A stretch of 64,000 nucleotides of DNA, taken from a bacterium (GTDB lineage Bacteria > Patescibacteriota > Saccharimonadia > Saccharimonadales > UBA4665). The translations under genes were made by a program, and so were the position numbers. The DNA lies in assembly GCA_021777375.1 (NCBI GenBank), contig JAJYDV010000004.1, positions 1 through 64,000 on the forward strand. Direction: 5' to 3'. This document shows, in pieces, positions 43,668-50,311 of this stretch (the first letter of the stretch is position 1; each line of letters opens with the position of its first letter). The notes below the pieces were generated by a model, which worked only from the letters and a program-made list of their open reading frames with translations, did not search any database and was not told the DNA's origin.

Positions 43668-43765
43668 AATATCTTCTCCGCATATGACGGACTAGATGGG
43701 GCACCTGTTTTATTCAGGTTGCCGGCAGGTCATCGAGCTAGATCTCTCGCTGCACTCAAAATATT
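43668..43765 (-). promoter_or_regulatory. SAM riboswitch (SAM-I/SAM-IV clan)
   Basis: Closing helix P1: AATATTTT pairs with AAGATATT over 8 bp (one G-U). Inside lie GAGTGCAGCGAG, GATGACCTGCCGGCAACCTG, CAGGTGCCCC and a hairpin TCCG-TCATATG-CGGA followed by GAAGATA. The GCCGGCAACC ... GGTGC core and the GAAGATA end are conserved in SAM-I/SAM-IV aptamers; GAGTGC and GGTGCCCC lean towards SAM-IV or the I/IV variants, the P4-like hairpin towards SAM-I. It precedes metK and its terminator. SAM binding would favour the terminator; the antiterminator strand was not resolved by eye. Confidence 0.85.
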
Positions 43766-43840
43766 TTAAATTGTTAATGCATAGACTAGTTTAGCATATA
43801 TCTCTAATCTTCCGGAACAGGCTTTTGAAATAGGCATATT

Positions 43841-43875
43841 GGCGGGGTGTAGCTGACCAGGTTTGGAACTATTTT
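43841..43875 (-). repeat. Inter-module repeat, copy A
   Basis: Plus strand GGCGGGGTGTAGCTGACCAG then GTTTGGAACTATTTT. It overlaps the stop of the dead PIN toxin. Shares GGCGGG, GTA and TGGAA-TATTT with copies B and C. On the minus strand it ends CCCCGCCA. Confidence 0.6.
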
Positions 43876-44248
43876 ATGACATTCACTAGCAGTTCCGTAT
43901 GACTATGTTCCTCAAAATGAGAATCAATTGTAATGATTTCATCACAGACTGCTTCTTCGGCTGAAACTGCCTGTAGGCAATCTTCAAAGTTCTTACCGTC
44001 ATATCTGATGCGTGCGGTAGACGTAGTCTTCTCCGTTATAGGCAATATTGGCTACACCGATAACAAACTATCTACAAGCTCGGTCTGTAGCTTATATCTT
44101 TCTGCCATATACCACACGATATGCACAGTTACGCCCTTATTGAACACTGATTATCTAAGTCTTGAATTAAAGATTGGCACTTCTCAGATAACTTTCTGTC
44201 AAAAAGTATTTCAAGCAGTACATTAGCATCTATAAAAACGTGTTTCAT
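43869..44248 (-). pseudogene. PIN-domain toxin, frameshifted and interrupted
   Basis: Minus strand starts MKHVFIDANVLLEILFDRKL and runs to a TAA at 44131. After a frameshift near there the reading continues as VTVHIVWYMAERYKLQTELV, then meets a TAG at 44054-44052, and goes on to FEDCLQAVSAEEAVCDEIIT and IDSHFEE up to the TAG at 43871. FEDCLQA..A and DEIITIDSHF are PIN catalytic regions. Total length (126 codons) is normal for VapC. The toxin is therefore dead while its antitoxin at 44267 is intact. Confidence 0.75.
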
Positions 44249-44266
44249 TTTAAGAATTTCTTTCGT

Positions 44267-44521
44267 CTAAAGCCTCTGAGTAAAGTTCTTTGGTTGTTTT
44301 AGCGTCATCTCTGTCAGGCCCCTGTTAAGCTCAAACAGTTTTCTGTTACGGTTTAACATTGCAGCAATAGTAGCACCATTGCCCTTTATACTATCTTGTA
44401 CAGGCCGGAGCGACCCGATTACTTCTGAGTGACGAATAATAAAAACTTCTTCGCCATTTTGTAGCCTATCTAAGTATTTGCTTAGATTAGTTCTCAAATT
44501 CTTCGCCGTAACAGTTATCAT
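44267..44521 (-). CDS. Phd/YefM-type antitoxin (partner of a dead toxin)
   Basis: 84 residues from the ATG at 44521, preferred to 44569 because AAAAGGA lies at proper spacing and the protein then begins MITVTAKNLRTNLSKYLDRL, the Phd N-terminus. QNGEEVFIIRHSEVIGSLRPV completes the DNA-binding fold. The PIN toxin gene 18 nt downstream is broken, so the antitoxin now has no active local target. It may persist as a repressor or an anti-addiction relic. Confidence 0.72.
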   Translation of the reverse strand: MITVTAKNLRTNLSKYLDRLQNGEEVFIIRHSEVIGSLRPVQDSIKGNGATIAAMLNRNRKLFELNRGLTEMTLKQPKNFTQRL

Positions 44522-44621
44522 AGGTATCCTTTTAGTTACATGTTTAGCGTACGTTATAGGAATATTCATGCCAATGCTTGGAAAGCAAAAATCTCCTTAA
44601 ACAGAGAGGTTTAAACATAAT

Positions 44622-44655
44622 GGCGGGCCGTAACCCTTCAGGTCTGGAATTATTT
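44622..44655 (-). repeat. Inter-module repeat, copy B
   Basis: Plus strand GGCGGGCCGTAACCCTTCAG then GTCTGGAATTATTT, 36 nt past the stop of the second PIN toxin. Minus strand ends GGCCCGCCA, identical to the last 9 nt of tRNA-Asp at 47956. Confidence 0.6.
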
Positions 44656-44691
44656 CTCGAATGAGGCCAGTCTATTACGCGTAAACCAAAT

Positions 44692-45069
44692 TTAGTCGGA
44701 TAGATACGCTTTATGCATAGGCTCATCAAACGTTTCAAGCCCTGTCTTCTCACGCCGAGCTCTTGCCAGTAAATAACAATCAGCAAAATCGAGCTTTATC
44801 TCAGTCAGTAATTTTGTAACATCCATAATCAATTCTTTGTTTTCGTACTTAAATGCATCCGTTCTGCCAACAAGCAATAGGGCTTCACTTGTCTGCCGAC
44901 GGTCACGACCTGTTCCTCTCAATACGTACACTATTTCGGCAACAATAACATCTGTCACTAGCAAGCTTGCTGGTTTTGCCTCTTGAATAAGATTTTCCGC
45001 CCTAGCACTTAACTCCTCGTGGTCACCAAGCAACCAACGCAATAATATATTTGCATCAACGAACGCCAT
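44692..45069 (-). CDS. PIN-domain toxin (VapC-like)
   Basis: 125 residues from the ATG at 45069 (MAFVDANILLRWLLGDHEEL). PIN residues: first Asp in VDANILL, VIVAEIVYVLRG (Glu), LDFADCYLLARA (Asp) and LETFDEPMH (Asp). Ribonuclease toxin by family. The start overlaps the antitoxin stop by 14 nt, so translation is coupled; no separate ribosome site is seen. Confidence 0.83.
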   Translation of the reverse strand: MAFVDANILLRWLLGDHEELSARAENLIQEAKPASLLVTDVIVAEIVYVLRGTGRDRRQTSEALLLVGRTDAFKYENKELIMDVTKLLTEIKLDFADCYLLARARREKTGLETFDEPMHKAYLSD

Positions 45070-45307
45070 ATTTTTTTGCCAATTGTGCACCAATACTCTG
45101 TTCTTTTTCTGAAGGCTTATCCTTAAACGAGGGTTTACTCAGTAACGCTCGTACTTCAGATAGATTTTTAGGAGAAGTGATAATGATTTCGTTTTTTTCG
45201 TTTATTTGAAGAGTAGCTTTACCTATCTTGTCGAGTCCAAGCTTCTCACGAAACTCTTTAGGAAGAGTGATTTGTCCCTTACTGGTAATACTATACGTAT
45301 AATTCAT
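45056..45307 (-). CDS. AbrB/MazE-type antitoxin
   Basis: 83 residues from the second ATG at 45307. NYTYSITSKGQITLPKEFRE is the swapped-hairpin AbrB DNA-binding domain. The acidic/basic tail with SEVRALLSKPSFKDKPSEK would neutralise the toxin. A TTGACA/AATAAT promoter gives an mRNA starting at this ATG. An inverted repeat over the promoter is the likely autorepression site. Confidence 0.85.
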   Translation of the reverse strand: MNYTYSITSKGQITLPKEFREKLGLDKIGKATLQINEKNEIIITSPKNLSEVRALLSKPSFKDKPSEKEQSIGAQLAKKYGVR

Positions 45308-45314
45308 ATTACTC

Positions 45315-45354
45315 ATTATTTATAAGTAATACATGCATGTCAATAGTATTACTT
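45315..45354 (-). promoter_or_regulatory. Promoter and operator of the AbrB/PIN module
   Basis: Minus strand TTGACA (45343-45338), 17 nt, AATAAT (45320-45315), 7 nt before the ATG at 45307. Perfect 9 bp arms AAGTAATAC (45324-45332) and GTATTACTT (45346-45354) span the -35 and part of the spacer, as expected for an autorepressor operator. The centre contains the palindrome CATGCATG. Confidence 0.7.
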
Positions 45355-45389
45355 GGCGGGCCGTAGCGGACGAAATCTGGAACTATTTT
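45355..45389 (-). repeat. Inter-module repeat, copy C
   Basis: Plus strand GGCGGGCCGTAGCGGACGAA then ATCTGGAACTATTTT. It starts at the base after the operator of the preceding module and reaches the stop codon of the third PIN toxin. Minus strand ends GGCCCGCCA as in copy B. Confidence 0.6.
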
Positions 45390-45759
45390 AGTTCTGTAAC
45401 GGGTCAAATGTCTTTAGGCTATGTACGCTCTCAAAATCTTTAGTGTTATGAGTCCAAAGAACTAAATTATTTACTAAAGCTGTAGCGGCGATAATTGCGT
45501 CAGGTAGTTTTATGTTAGTGGTTTTTCGTAGCTCAATAACCTTTTCGGTAACCTCTTTATTAAAGGCATAGTTTTTCATGCTATCAAAGAAGTCTCTGAA
45601 GAAACCAGCATCTTCTTGGTCCATAGCTTTATAGCCTAATACCTCTGTAATAACAATGTTACATGTACCAAGAGATGAACTCCTTAATATATCAATCGCT
45701 CTCTCATCTAACTGATTGTTGCGTAGGTAGATTATAGTATTAGTGTCTAGGAGTATCAT
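45388..45759 (-). CDS. PIN-domain toxin (VapC-like)
   Basis: 123 residues from the ATG at 45759 (MILLDTNTIIYLRNNQLDER). PIN motifs: LLDTNTIIYL, VITEVLGYKAM, IKLPDAIIAATALV and LWTHNTKDFESV. This is the best-conserved PIN protein of the three modules here. It overlaps the AbrB-type antitoxin by 20 nt. Confidence 0.87.
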   Translation of the reverse strand: MILLDTNTIIYLRNNQLDERAIDILRSSSLGTCNIVITEVLGYKAMDQEDAGFFRDFFDSMKNYAFNKEVTEKVIELRKTTNIKLPDAIIAATALVNNLVLWTHNTKDFESVHSLKTFDPLQN

Positions 45760-46009
45760 TTTGTAGGTTCTCTCTTCTATCTCCCCAGTCTCTCTGTTCA
45801 CGTTGCCATAGTTTAGGGTCAGCAATACCCTTTATAGACCCGCGTTTCTTGCTATGTTTAATTAAAGCGTCAAGTGCCTGTCGTTGTTTGGCTAGAGGCT
45901 CTTCAACGTTTACCGTGTCGCCTAGACTCAAGTTATTATCGTCAATGTATCGCTTAGGTACACGGATGGCATAAGAATTGCCAGTCTTAGTAATAATTCC
46001 TTGTATCAT
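45740..46009 (-). CDS. AbrB/MazE-type antitoxin
   Basis: 89 residues from the ATG at 46009, the second in the ORF. MIQGIITKTGNSYAIRVPKR is an AbrB-type hairpin; DNNLSLGDTVNVEEP follows. An ATG at 46018 lies inside the -10 TACAAT, so it cannot be transcribed from that promoter as a start. The tail is rich in Lys/Arg/Trp and likely contacts the toxin. Confidence 0.83.
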   Translation of the reverse strand: MIQGIITKTGNSYAIRVPKRYIDDNNLSLGDTVNVEEPLAKQRQALDALIKHSKKRGSIKGIADPKLWQREQRDWGDRRENLQNDTPRH

Positions 46010-46016
46010 ATCTACC

Positions 46017-46045
46017 ATTGTACTTACATGTACTTACATTGTCAA
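46017..46045 (-). promoter_or_regulatory. Consensus promoter/operator of the third TA module, leaderless
   Basis: Minus strand TTGACA (46045-46040), 17 nt, TACAAT (46022-46017), then 7 nt to the ATG at 46009. The spacer holds the direct repeat TGTAAGTACA-TGTAAGTACA, which also contains inverted half-sites (GTAC), a probable autorepression operator. Confidence 0.75.
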
Positions 46046-46070
46046 GGGTTTTTGACACTAAAACGCAGAT

Positions 46071-46418
46071 ATGCAAAGTGGTTTGGTAGGGCTTAGTCTG
46101 GATGACATCAATATAGCCCACCTTAAGCTCAAGGAACAACCGCTTAACTGGGACTATTGGCGAAAAGAAATGCTACCACAATTAGTAGCAACTAGTTTAG
46201 TTAGTGTAAGAAAACCTGAAATTGGCGATAAGCGCAAACCACACATCTTCCCGCTTCAATTTGACGATGAAGCCAAGGAGCAAACCGACGAAGATTGGTG
46301 CAAAACTAACTTAGAAAATGTCAAAAATGTCTTTGGCGAAGGAGCAATAGATGTTACTGATGAGATTGATGTACCAGACTTTGATAGCTATAAACCAAAA
46401 CAAGAAAGTCTGCTCTAA
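46071..46418 (+). CDS. Orphan protein of unknown function in the accessory island
   Basis: 115 residues, acidic overall, no membrane segment, no recognised motif. The middle (KEMLPQLVATSLVSVRKPEIGDKRKPHIFPL) looks structured and the end (DVTDEIDVPDFDSYKPKQES) acidic and flexible. It may be a fragment of a longer mobile-element protein. Divergent from the third TA module, start within 60 nt; no Shine-Dalgarno. Confidence 0.45.
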   Translation: MQSGLVGLSLDDINIAHLKLKEQPLNWDYWRKEMLPQLVATSLVSVRKPEIGDKRKPHIFPLQFDDEAKEQTDEDWCKTNLENVKNVFGEGAIDVTDEIDVPDFDSYKPKQESLL

Positions 46419-46425
46419 CTCTAAT

Positions 46426-46552
46426 AAACAAACTTGGATTGAGCGGTAGGAAGTAGCTTTAATAAAACGAACACTATCTGCCATAGCAGATCGTGGCCTT
46501 CTGCCACGACTGCCTATGGCTTCCTAACGCTGCTTCCAAATTAGTTTGCTGG
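46426..46552. repeat. Long interrupted hairpin of about 125 bp
   Basis: Nested pairings, from outside in: CAAAC with GTTTG, GGAAGTAGC (about 46450) with GCTGCTTCC (about 46530, one G-T), GCCATAG with CTATGGC, and CGTGGC with GCCACG around the loop CTTCT. The GCAGAT/ATCTGC pair offers an alternative fold. No gene lies here. The size and symmetry suggest a folded recombination site, a MITE-like element or an RNA. Confidence 0.6.
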
Positions 46553-46629
46553 TAGGGGTCGTAATAGCAATGAATCAGGAGGTAGTATTTTAATAAGTTA
46601 GGTCGTTTCAGGTTGAATCAAAATTACTG

Positions 46630-46888
46630 TTACGCCTGAATATAAGCAGGGACTGAACCAGCTTCAGTTAAAAACTGTTTAGCATAGGCAATCTCTTGAG
46701 AAATAGTAATGATAGCTGATTTGAGCTTTATCAACACGTCAGGTGCAGTCCGCCAATTACCATTTTCAACCATATTTTTAATTGCTTCAAACGGTTCTTT
46801 ATACTGATAAATTAGCTTTTCACCATCTAATTCCAGATTAGGAATAATGAAGTCTATTAGGAAGCGTTTTTGAGGGAGTTTTTGAGGG
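46630..46888 (-). pseudogene. C-terminal remnant of a large serine recombinase
   Basis: An open stretch without a start on the minus strand reads LPQKLPQKRFLIDFIIPNLE, then LDGEKLIYQYKEPFEAIKNM and ends QFLTEAGSVPAYIQA with TAA at 46632. The pattern (K..L...I..NL..DG..L...Y..PF) is the extreme C-terminus of site-specific serine recombinases common in CPR mobile elements. A 12 bp duplication (CTCCCTCAAAAA twice) marks its 5' edge, where the gene at 46895 ends. The catalytic and zinc domains are missing, so it is a relic. Confidence 0.6.
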
Positions 46889-46894
46889 AGTTAA

Positions 46895-47854
46895 TTAACG
46901 AGAGTTGAGCTTTTTAAGGTCGTCCAGAGGGTAATCTTTGTACATTCTTCGGCCCTGCTCATCAAAGCTTGCTACTAAAGCTAGGCCAGTATCTTTACGG
47001 ATACCCATGAATGTCCATTGATGCTCAACTTTACCAGATGTTCGTTGAACCTTTATCCAATCACCTTGCTCAAAGCCAGACCCTACACCCATATCAAGGT
47101 CGTCAGTTTCTTCTCTTGCGCTAGTAAGAGCCTCAAAACGGACAAAGCCAGCCTGGTGAGGGAATAACCTACCACGCTTTAGCTCAGCTTCTTTCATTCT
47201 TGCAATATCCTGTCTATAGGCCTGGATTTGTTCATCAGTAGCTCCATGGGCTTTGAAGTTAGATATAACAATTTCATCCTGCTTATCACGTTCTGCTTGC
47301 TTTTGTTGTAATTCATCTACTGAATTAGCTCCTAGTTCACTAGGGTCAGGGCTGAACTTGTCATCTGCAGACTGTTCAATATCATCTATCGCTTCAGCCA
47401 TTTTTTGCTCTGCTGTAAACTGTTGATACGCAGCATCAAGAGCATCATCTTGCTTAGCGGGGTCAATTCTAAACCGAGCTATGCTGTCAGGACGATAGTT
47501 AGTTTCGTTGCCCTCACGGTCTAGTAAAAAGCCTCTGGGCGATAATTCGCCTGAGAAATCTCTATCGAAGTCTTCTCTAGATATATCACTATCAGGTGAG
47601 TCAATATACTCCTGCAATGCTGGCATAAGTTTTTGTCCAGCAATACGATTAAACCGCTCTGTTCTATAAAGGTAGCGAATAGAATCTTGAGTAAGGTCTG
47701 CAAAGTGTTCTGCTTCAGGATGTTGAGCTATCGCTTCTATTGCTTCAGGAGCCATATATGCCATATGTTCAACTGCTGGTAAAAAGCTGGTCTGTGGTAC
47801 AAAATCACCATCTAAAGGCTGCTGATTGGGATTAGGGAATTGTTCTTGGCTCAT
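46895..47854 (-). CDS. Acidic orphan protein of the accessory island
   Basis: 319 residues, strongly acidic, Gln/Glu/Asp-rich, no membrane helix or signal. Long helical stretches (ELQQKQAERDKQDEIVISNF) suggest coiled coil. The last 60 residues look like a compact beta domain (GDWIKVQRTSGKVEHQWTFM, then DTGLALVASFDEQGRRMYKDYPLDDLKKL). No family recognised. It sits between the recombinase relic and the tRNA-Asp gene and is probably cargo of the former element. Confidence 0.65.
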   Translation of the reverse strand: MSQEQFPNPNQQPLDGDFVPQTSFLPAVEHMAYMAPEAIEAIAQHPEAEHFADLTQDSIRYLYRTERFNRIAGQKLMPALQEYIDSPDSDISREDFDRDFSGELSPRGFLLDREGNETNYRPDSIARFRIDPAKQDDALDAAYQQFTAEQKMAEAIDDIEQSADDKFSPDPSELGANSVDELQQKQAERDKQDEIVISNFKAHGATDEQIQAYRQDIARMKEAELKRGRLFPHQAGFVRFEALTSAREETDDLDMGVGSGFEQGDWIKVQRTSGKVEHQWTFMGIRKDTGLALVASFDEQGRRMYKDYPLDDLKKLNSR

Positions 47855-47955
47855 AGCTATATTTTATTTCTTTTTATCGTTTCGTATATTTATTTTTTAA
47901 CTTAGTGCTTCCTATACTAGCATAAGCTTGTTAAATTGTCAATTATTACGTGTTG

Positions 47956-48032
47956 TGGCGGGCCCGACCGGATTCGAACCGGCGATCTCCTCCGTGACAG
48001 GGAGGCGTGATAGGCCTCTTCACTACGAGCCC
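47956..48032 (-). tRNA. tRNA-Asp(GTC)
   Basis: Acceptor GGGCTCG/CGGGCCC, anticodon loop CTGTCAC (GTC), T-arm GCCGGTTCGAATCCGGT, encoded CCA. First of a tRNA cluster on the minus strand; its 3' end borders the accessory island and resembles the inter-module repeats. Confidence 0.96.
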
Positions 48033-48086
48033 AAATTTTAGCAACATCGGTAATAATACCAGACAAAAGCCTTGATATAAACAAGA

Positions 48087-48160
48087 TGGTGCGGGTGAGG
48101 GGAGTCGAACCCCTGTCTCAGCCTTGGGAAGGCCATATAATGCCGCTATACGACGCCCGC
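48087..48160 (-). tRNA. tRNA-Gly(CCC)
   Basis: Acceptor GCGGGCG with 3' strand CACCCGC (one C-A mismatch at pair 6-67), anticodon loop TTCCCAA (CCC), T-arm AGGGGTTCGACTCCCCT, encoded CCA. Confidence 0.93.
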
Positions 48161-48163
48161 AAC

Positions 48164-48239
48164 TGGAGCCACCTGTCGGGATTGAACCGACGACCTACAC
48201 GTTACGAATGTGTCGCTCTACCAACTGAGCTAAGGTGGC
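48164..48239 (-). tRNA. tRNA-Thr(CGT)
   Basis: GCCACCT acceptor, D-arm AGCTCAGTTGGTAGAGC, anticodon loop TTCGTAA (CGT), T-arm GTCGGTTCAATCCCGAC, encoded CCA. Only 3 nt separate it from tRNA-Gly. Confidence 0.96.
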
Positions 48240-48292
48240 ATTAAAGCACCGCGTAATTATAGCAAAAGCTGCTACAATATACCCTAGTAGAT

Positions 48293-48649
48293 ATGGCAAC
48301 CACGAAGACTTATTTCCGCGATCATTTCGTGTTGTTACTGCTTACGGTTAACGCATTTTTGGCGTTATTTGCCGCAAGCTTTGTGTTTTTGAAACTATCT
48401 ACTTCCCACAACAGCAGCTACATTGTCCAATATAGATCAAACCTGGGGGTTAGTGCTTTTCGCACCGGTGGGATCAGCGAAATAATTAGTTTTGCATTGT
48501 TTGCTCTACTTATTCTAGCTATAAATATAGTCCTTAGTGTGCGCACATACTCTATAAATCGTAATCTGACCGTTATCATACTTTCTATGGGCATACTACT
48601 TACAACACTAGACATAATAGTCAGTAATTCATTACTGGTTCTTCATTAA
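48293..48649 (+). CDS. Small three-helix membrane protein
   Basis: 118 residues with three hydrophobic helices (about 11-32, 56-78, 89-115). No family recognised. TGC-TACAAT (48270-48278) and TATACC (48279-48284) precede the ATG without a Shine-Dalgarno. The glycosyltransferase follows 19 nt later, so a joint envelope role is plausible. Confidence 0.65.
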   Translation: MATTKTYFRDHFVLLLLTVNAFLALFAASFVFLKLSTSHNSSYIVQYRSNLGVSAFRTGGISEIISFALFALLILAINIVLSVRTYSINRNLTVIILSMGILLTTLDIIVSNSLLVLH

Positions 48650-48668
48650 TAAATAATTGGCATAATTT

Positions 48669-50306
48669 ATGACAGACATCGATATCCCTCTAGAAAAAGA
48701 CCGCCATGCTCATTATCGCTTTTTTGAAATCCTACCAGGAGCTCTAAGTTGGATATTGCTCCTAGCACCGATATACCTTAGCTTTATCAATATTACCGTT
48801 GCAGTAATATTTATCCTTATCTACCTATTGGTGTATTTTGTGCGCTCCGTAGGCTTTAGTGTCGATGGCCTTAAAGGTTATCGCAGCATGAAACAGCATA
48901 TGAGGGAAGATTGGTTGGCGTTAATTGATGACGTCGAGAAAAGATCGATTGCGTCAGAGGATATTGCCAAGCGTCCTAAATGGCACGTAAGGAACATGGA
49001 GTTATTAAAAGAATATAACAACCCCTTTCATCCTTCAGATCTTATTCATGCCGTTATTATTGCCACCGTAAATGAGAGCCGTGAAGTACTCGAACCGACC
49101 ATCCGCTCTATTATTGATGGTCAGCAAGACAATAAAAAAGTTATTCTGGTTCTTGCTTACGAAGGAAGGGCCGGTGAGACTGCAGAGAAACGCGTCCTGC
49201 AACTGATTAGTGACTATAAAGATAATTTTCTTGATGCTTTTGCCGTCAAACACCCGCCCAAGGTGCCTGGAGAGATTATAGGCAAGGGAGCAAATATTAG
49301 TTGTGCAGGACGCAAGCTTCAGGATTATCTGGAAGATAAACAAATCGATCCGAAGAACGTCATTGTCACCACCTTAGACTCAGATAATCGTCCAGATAAA
49401 CGCTACTTTTTAGCAGTTAGTTATGCCTTTTGTGTTTCCCCGGATCCTCTCAAGGCTTCATTTCAGCCACTTCCGATGTTTACTAACAATATCTGGGACG
49501 CTCCAACTATGATGCGGGTGATTGCTACAGGTAATACCTTGTTCTATATCGTCGGTACCACAAGGCCACATCGCGTCCGTAACTTTTCCGCGCATGCTCA
49601 GTCTATGCGTTCGCTAATAGATATGAACTTTTGGAGTGTACGAACTATTGTTGAAGACGGACACCATTTTTGGCGCAGTTATTTCCATTTTGACGGTGAC
49701 TATAGAGTTTACGCGATAAGTATCCCAGTCTATCAAGATGCTGTACTTGCCGACGGGTATATAAAAACCATCAGAGCTCAATTCGTTCAGCTTAGACGCT
49801 GGACTTATGGAGTGTCGGATGTTGCTTTTGTAGCAGATAAGGGCTTTTTCCATAAAAACTCAATTTCTAAAACGGATCTTCTGTCTAAATTCTTAAATTT
49901 GCTTGAGGGTCATGTTACTTGGGCTACGGGTACTATCCTAATTTTTGGTGCAGCATTTATCCCGCCATTAATTAGTCCGCAAAGTTTTGCTGCAAATGAG
50001 ATACCGCTCCTAGTTAGCCGCATACAGATGATTGGCCTAATTGGTTTGTTGGCATCAGTCTATGTCTGCTTAGTAACGCTACCTCCTCGTCCATCCCGCT
50101 ACCGGAGTCATCGCTCTATTCTGATGGTCTTGCAGTGGGTACTTGCACCGTTTACCGGAGTGGTATTTGGTTCGCTCGCCGCATTTAACTCTCAGACCAG
50201 GCTAATGTTCAAGCGCTATCTAAATAAATTTGATGTTACCGAAAAAGCAGTCATTAATGAGGATAAGAGCAGGATTAGCACTGAAGCTGACCCCAAACAC
50301 GCATAA
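48669..50306 (+). CDS. Membrane glycosyltransferase, GT2 family (cellulose-synthase-like)
   Basis: 545 residues. Two N-terminal and three or four C-terminal membrane helices enclose the GT-A domain. Motifs: VIIATVNESREVLEPTIRSI, the DxD-type TTLDSDNRPDKRY, the acceptor/catalytic IVEDGHHFWRSYFHF and QLRRWTYG (QxxRW). Such processive-type enzymes build and export a polysaccharide; the product is unknown. A basic tail follows. Confidence 0.88.
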   Translation: MTDIDIPLEKDRHAHYRFFEILPGALSWILLLAPIYLSFINITVAVIFILIYLLVYFVRSVGFSVDGLKGYRSMKQHMREDWLALIDDVEKRSIASEDIAKRPKWHVRNMELLKEYNNPFHPSDLIHAVIIATVNESREVLEPTIRSIIDGQQDNKKVILVLAYEGRAGETAEKRVLQLISDYKDNFLDAFAVKHPPKVPGEIIGKGANISCAGRKLQDYLEDKQIDPKNVIVTTLDSDNRPDKRYFLAVSYAFCVSPDPLKASFQPLPMFTNNIWDAPTMMRVIATGNTLFYIVGTTRPHRVRNFSAHAQSMRSLIDMNFWSVRTIVEDGHHFWRSYFHFDGDYRVYAISIPVYQDAVLADGYIKTIRAQFVQLRRWTYGVSDVAFVADKGFFHKNSISKTDLLSKFLNLLEGHVTWATGTILIFGAAFIPPLISPQSFAANEIPLLVSRIQMIGLIGLLASVYVCLVTLPPRPSRYRSHRSILMVLQWVLAPFTGVVFGSLAAFNSQTRLMFKRYLNKFDVTEKAVINEDKSRISTEADPKHA

Positions 50307-50311
50307 GAGCT

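Noticed and set aside
43933-44226. 97-residue plus-strand ORF
   Set aside because: It is the antisense shadow of the frameshifted PIN toxin, which has clear motifs on the minus strand.
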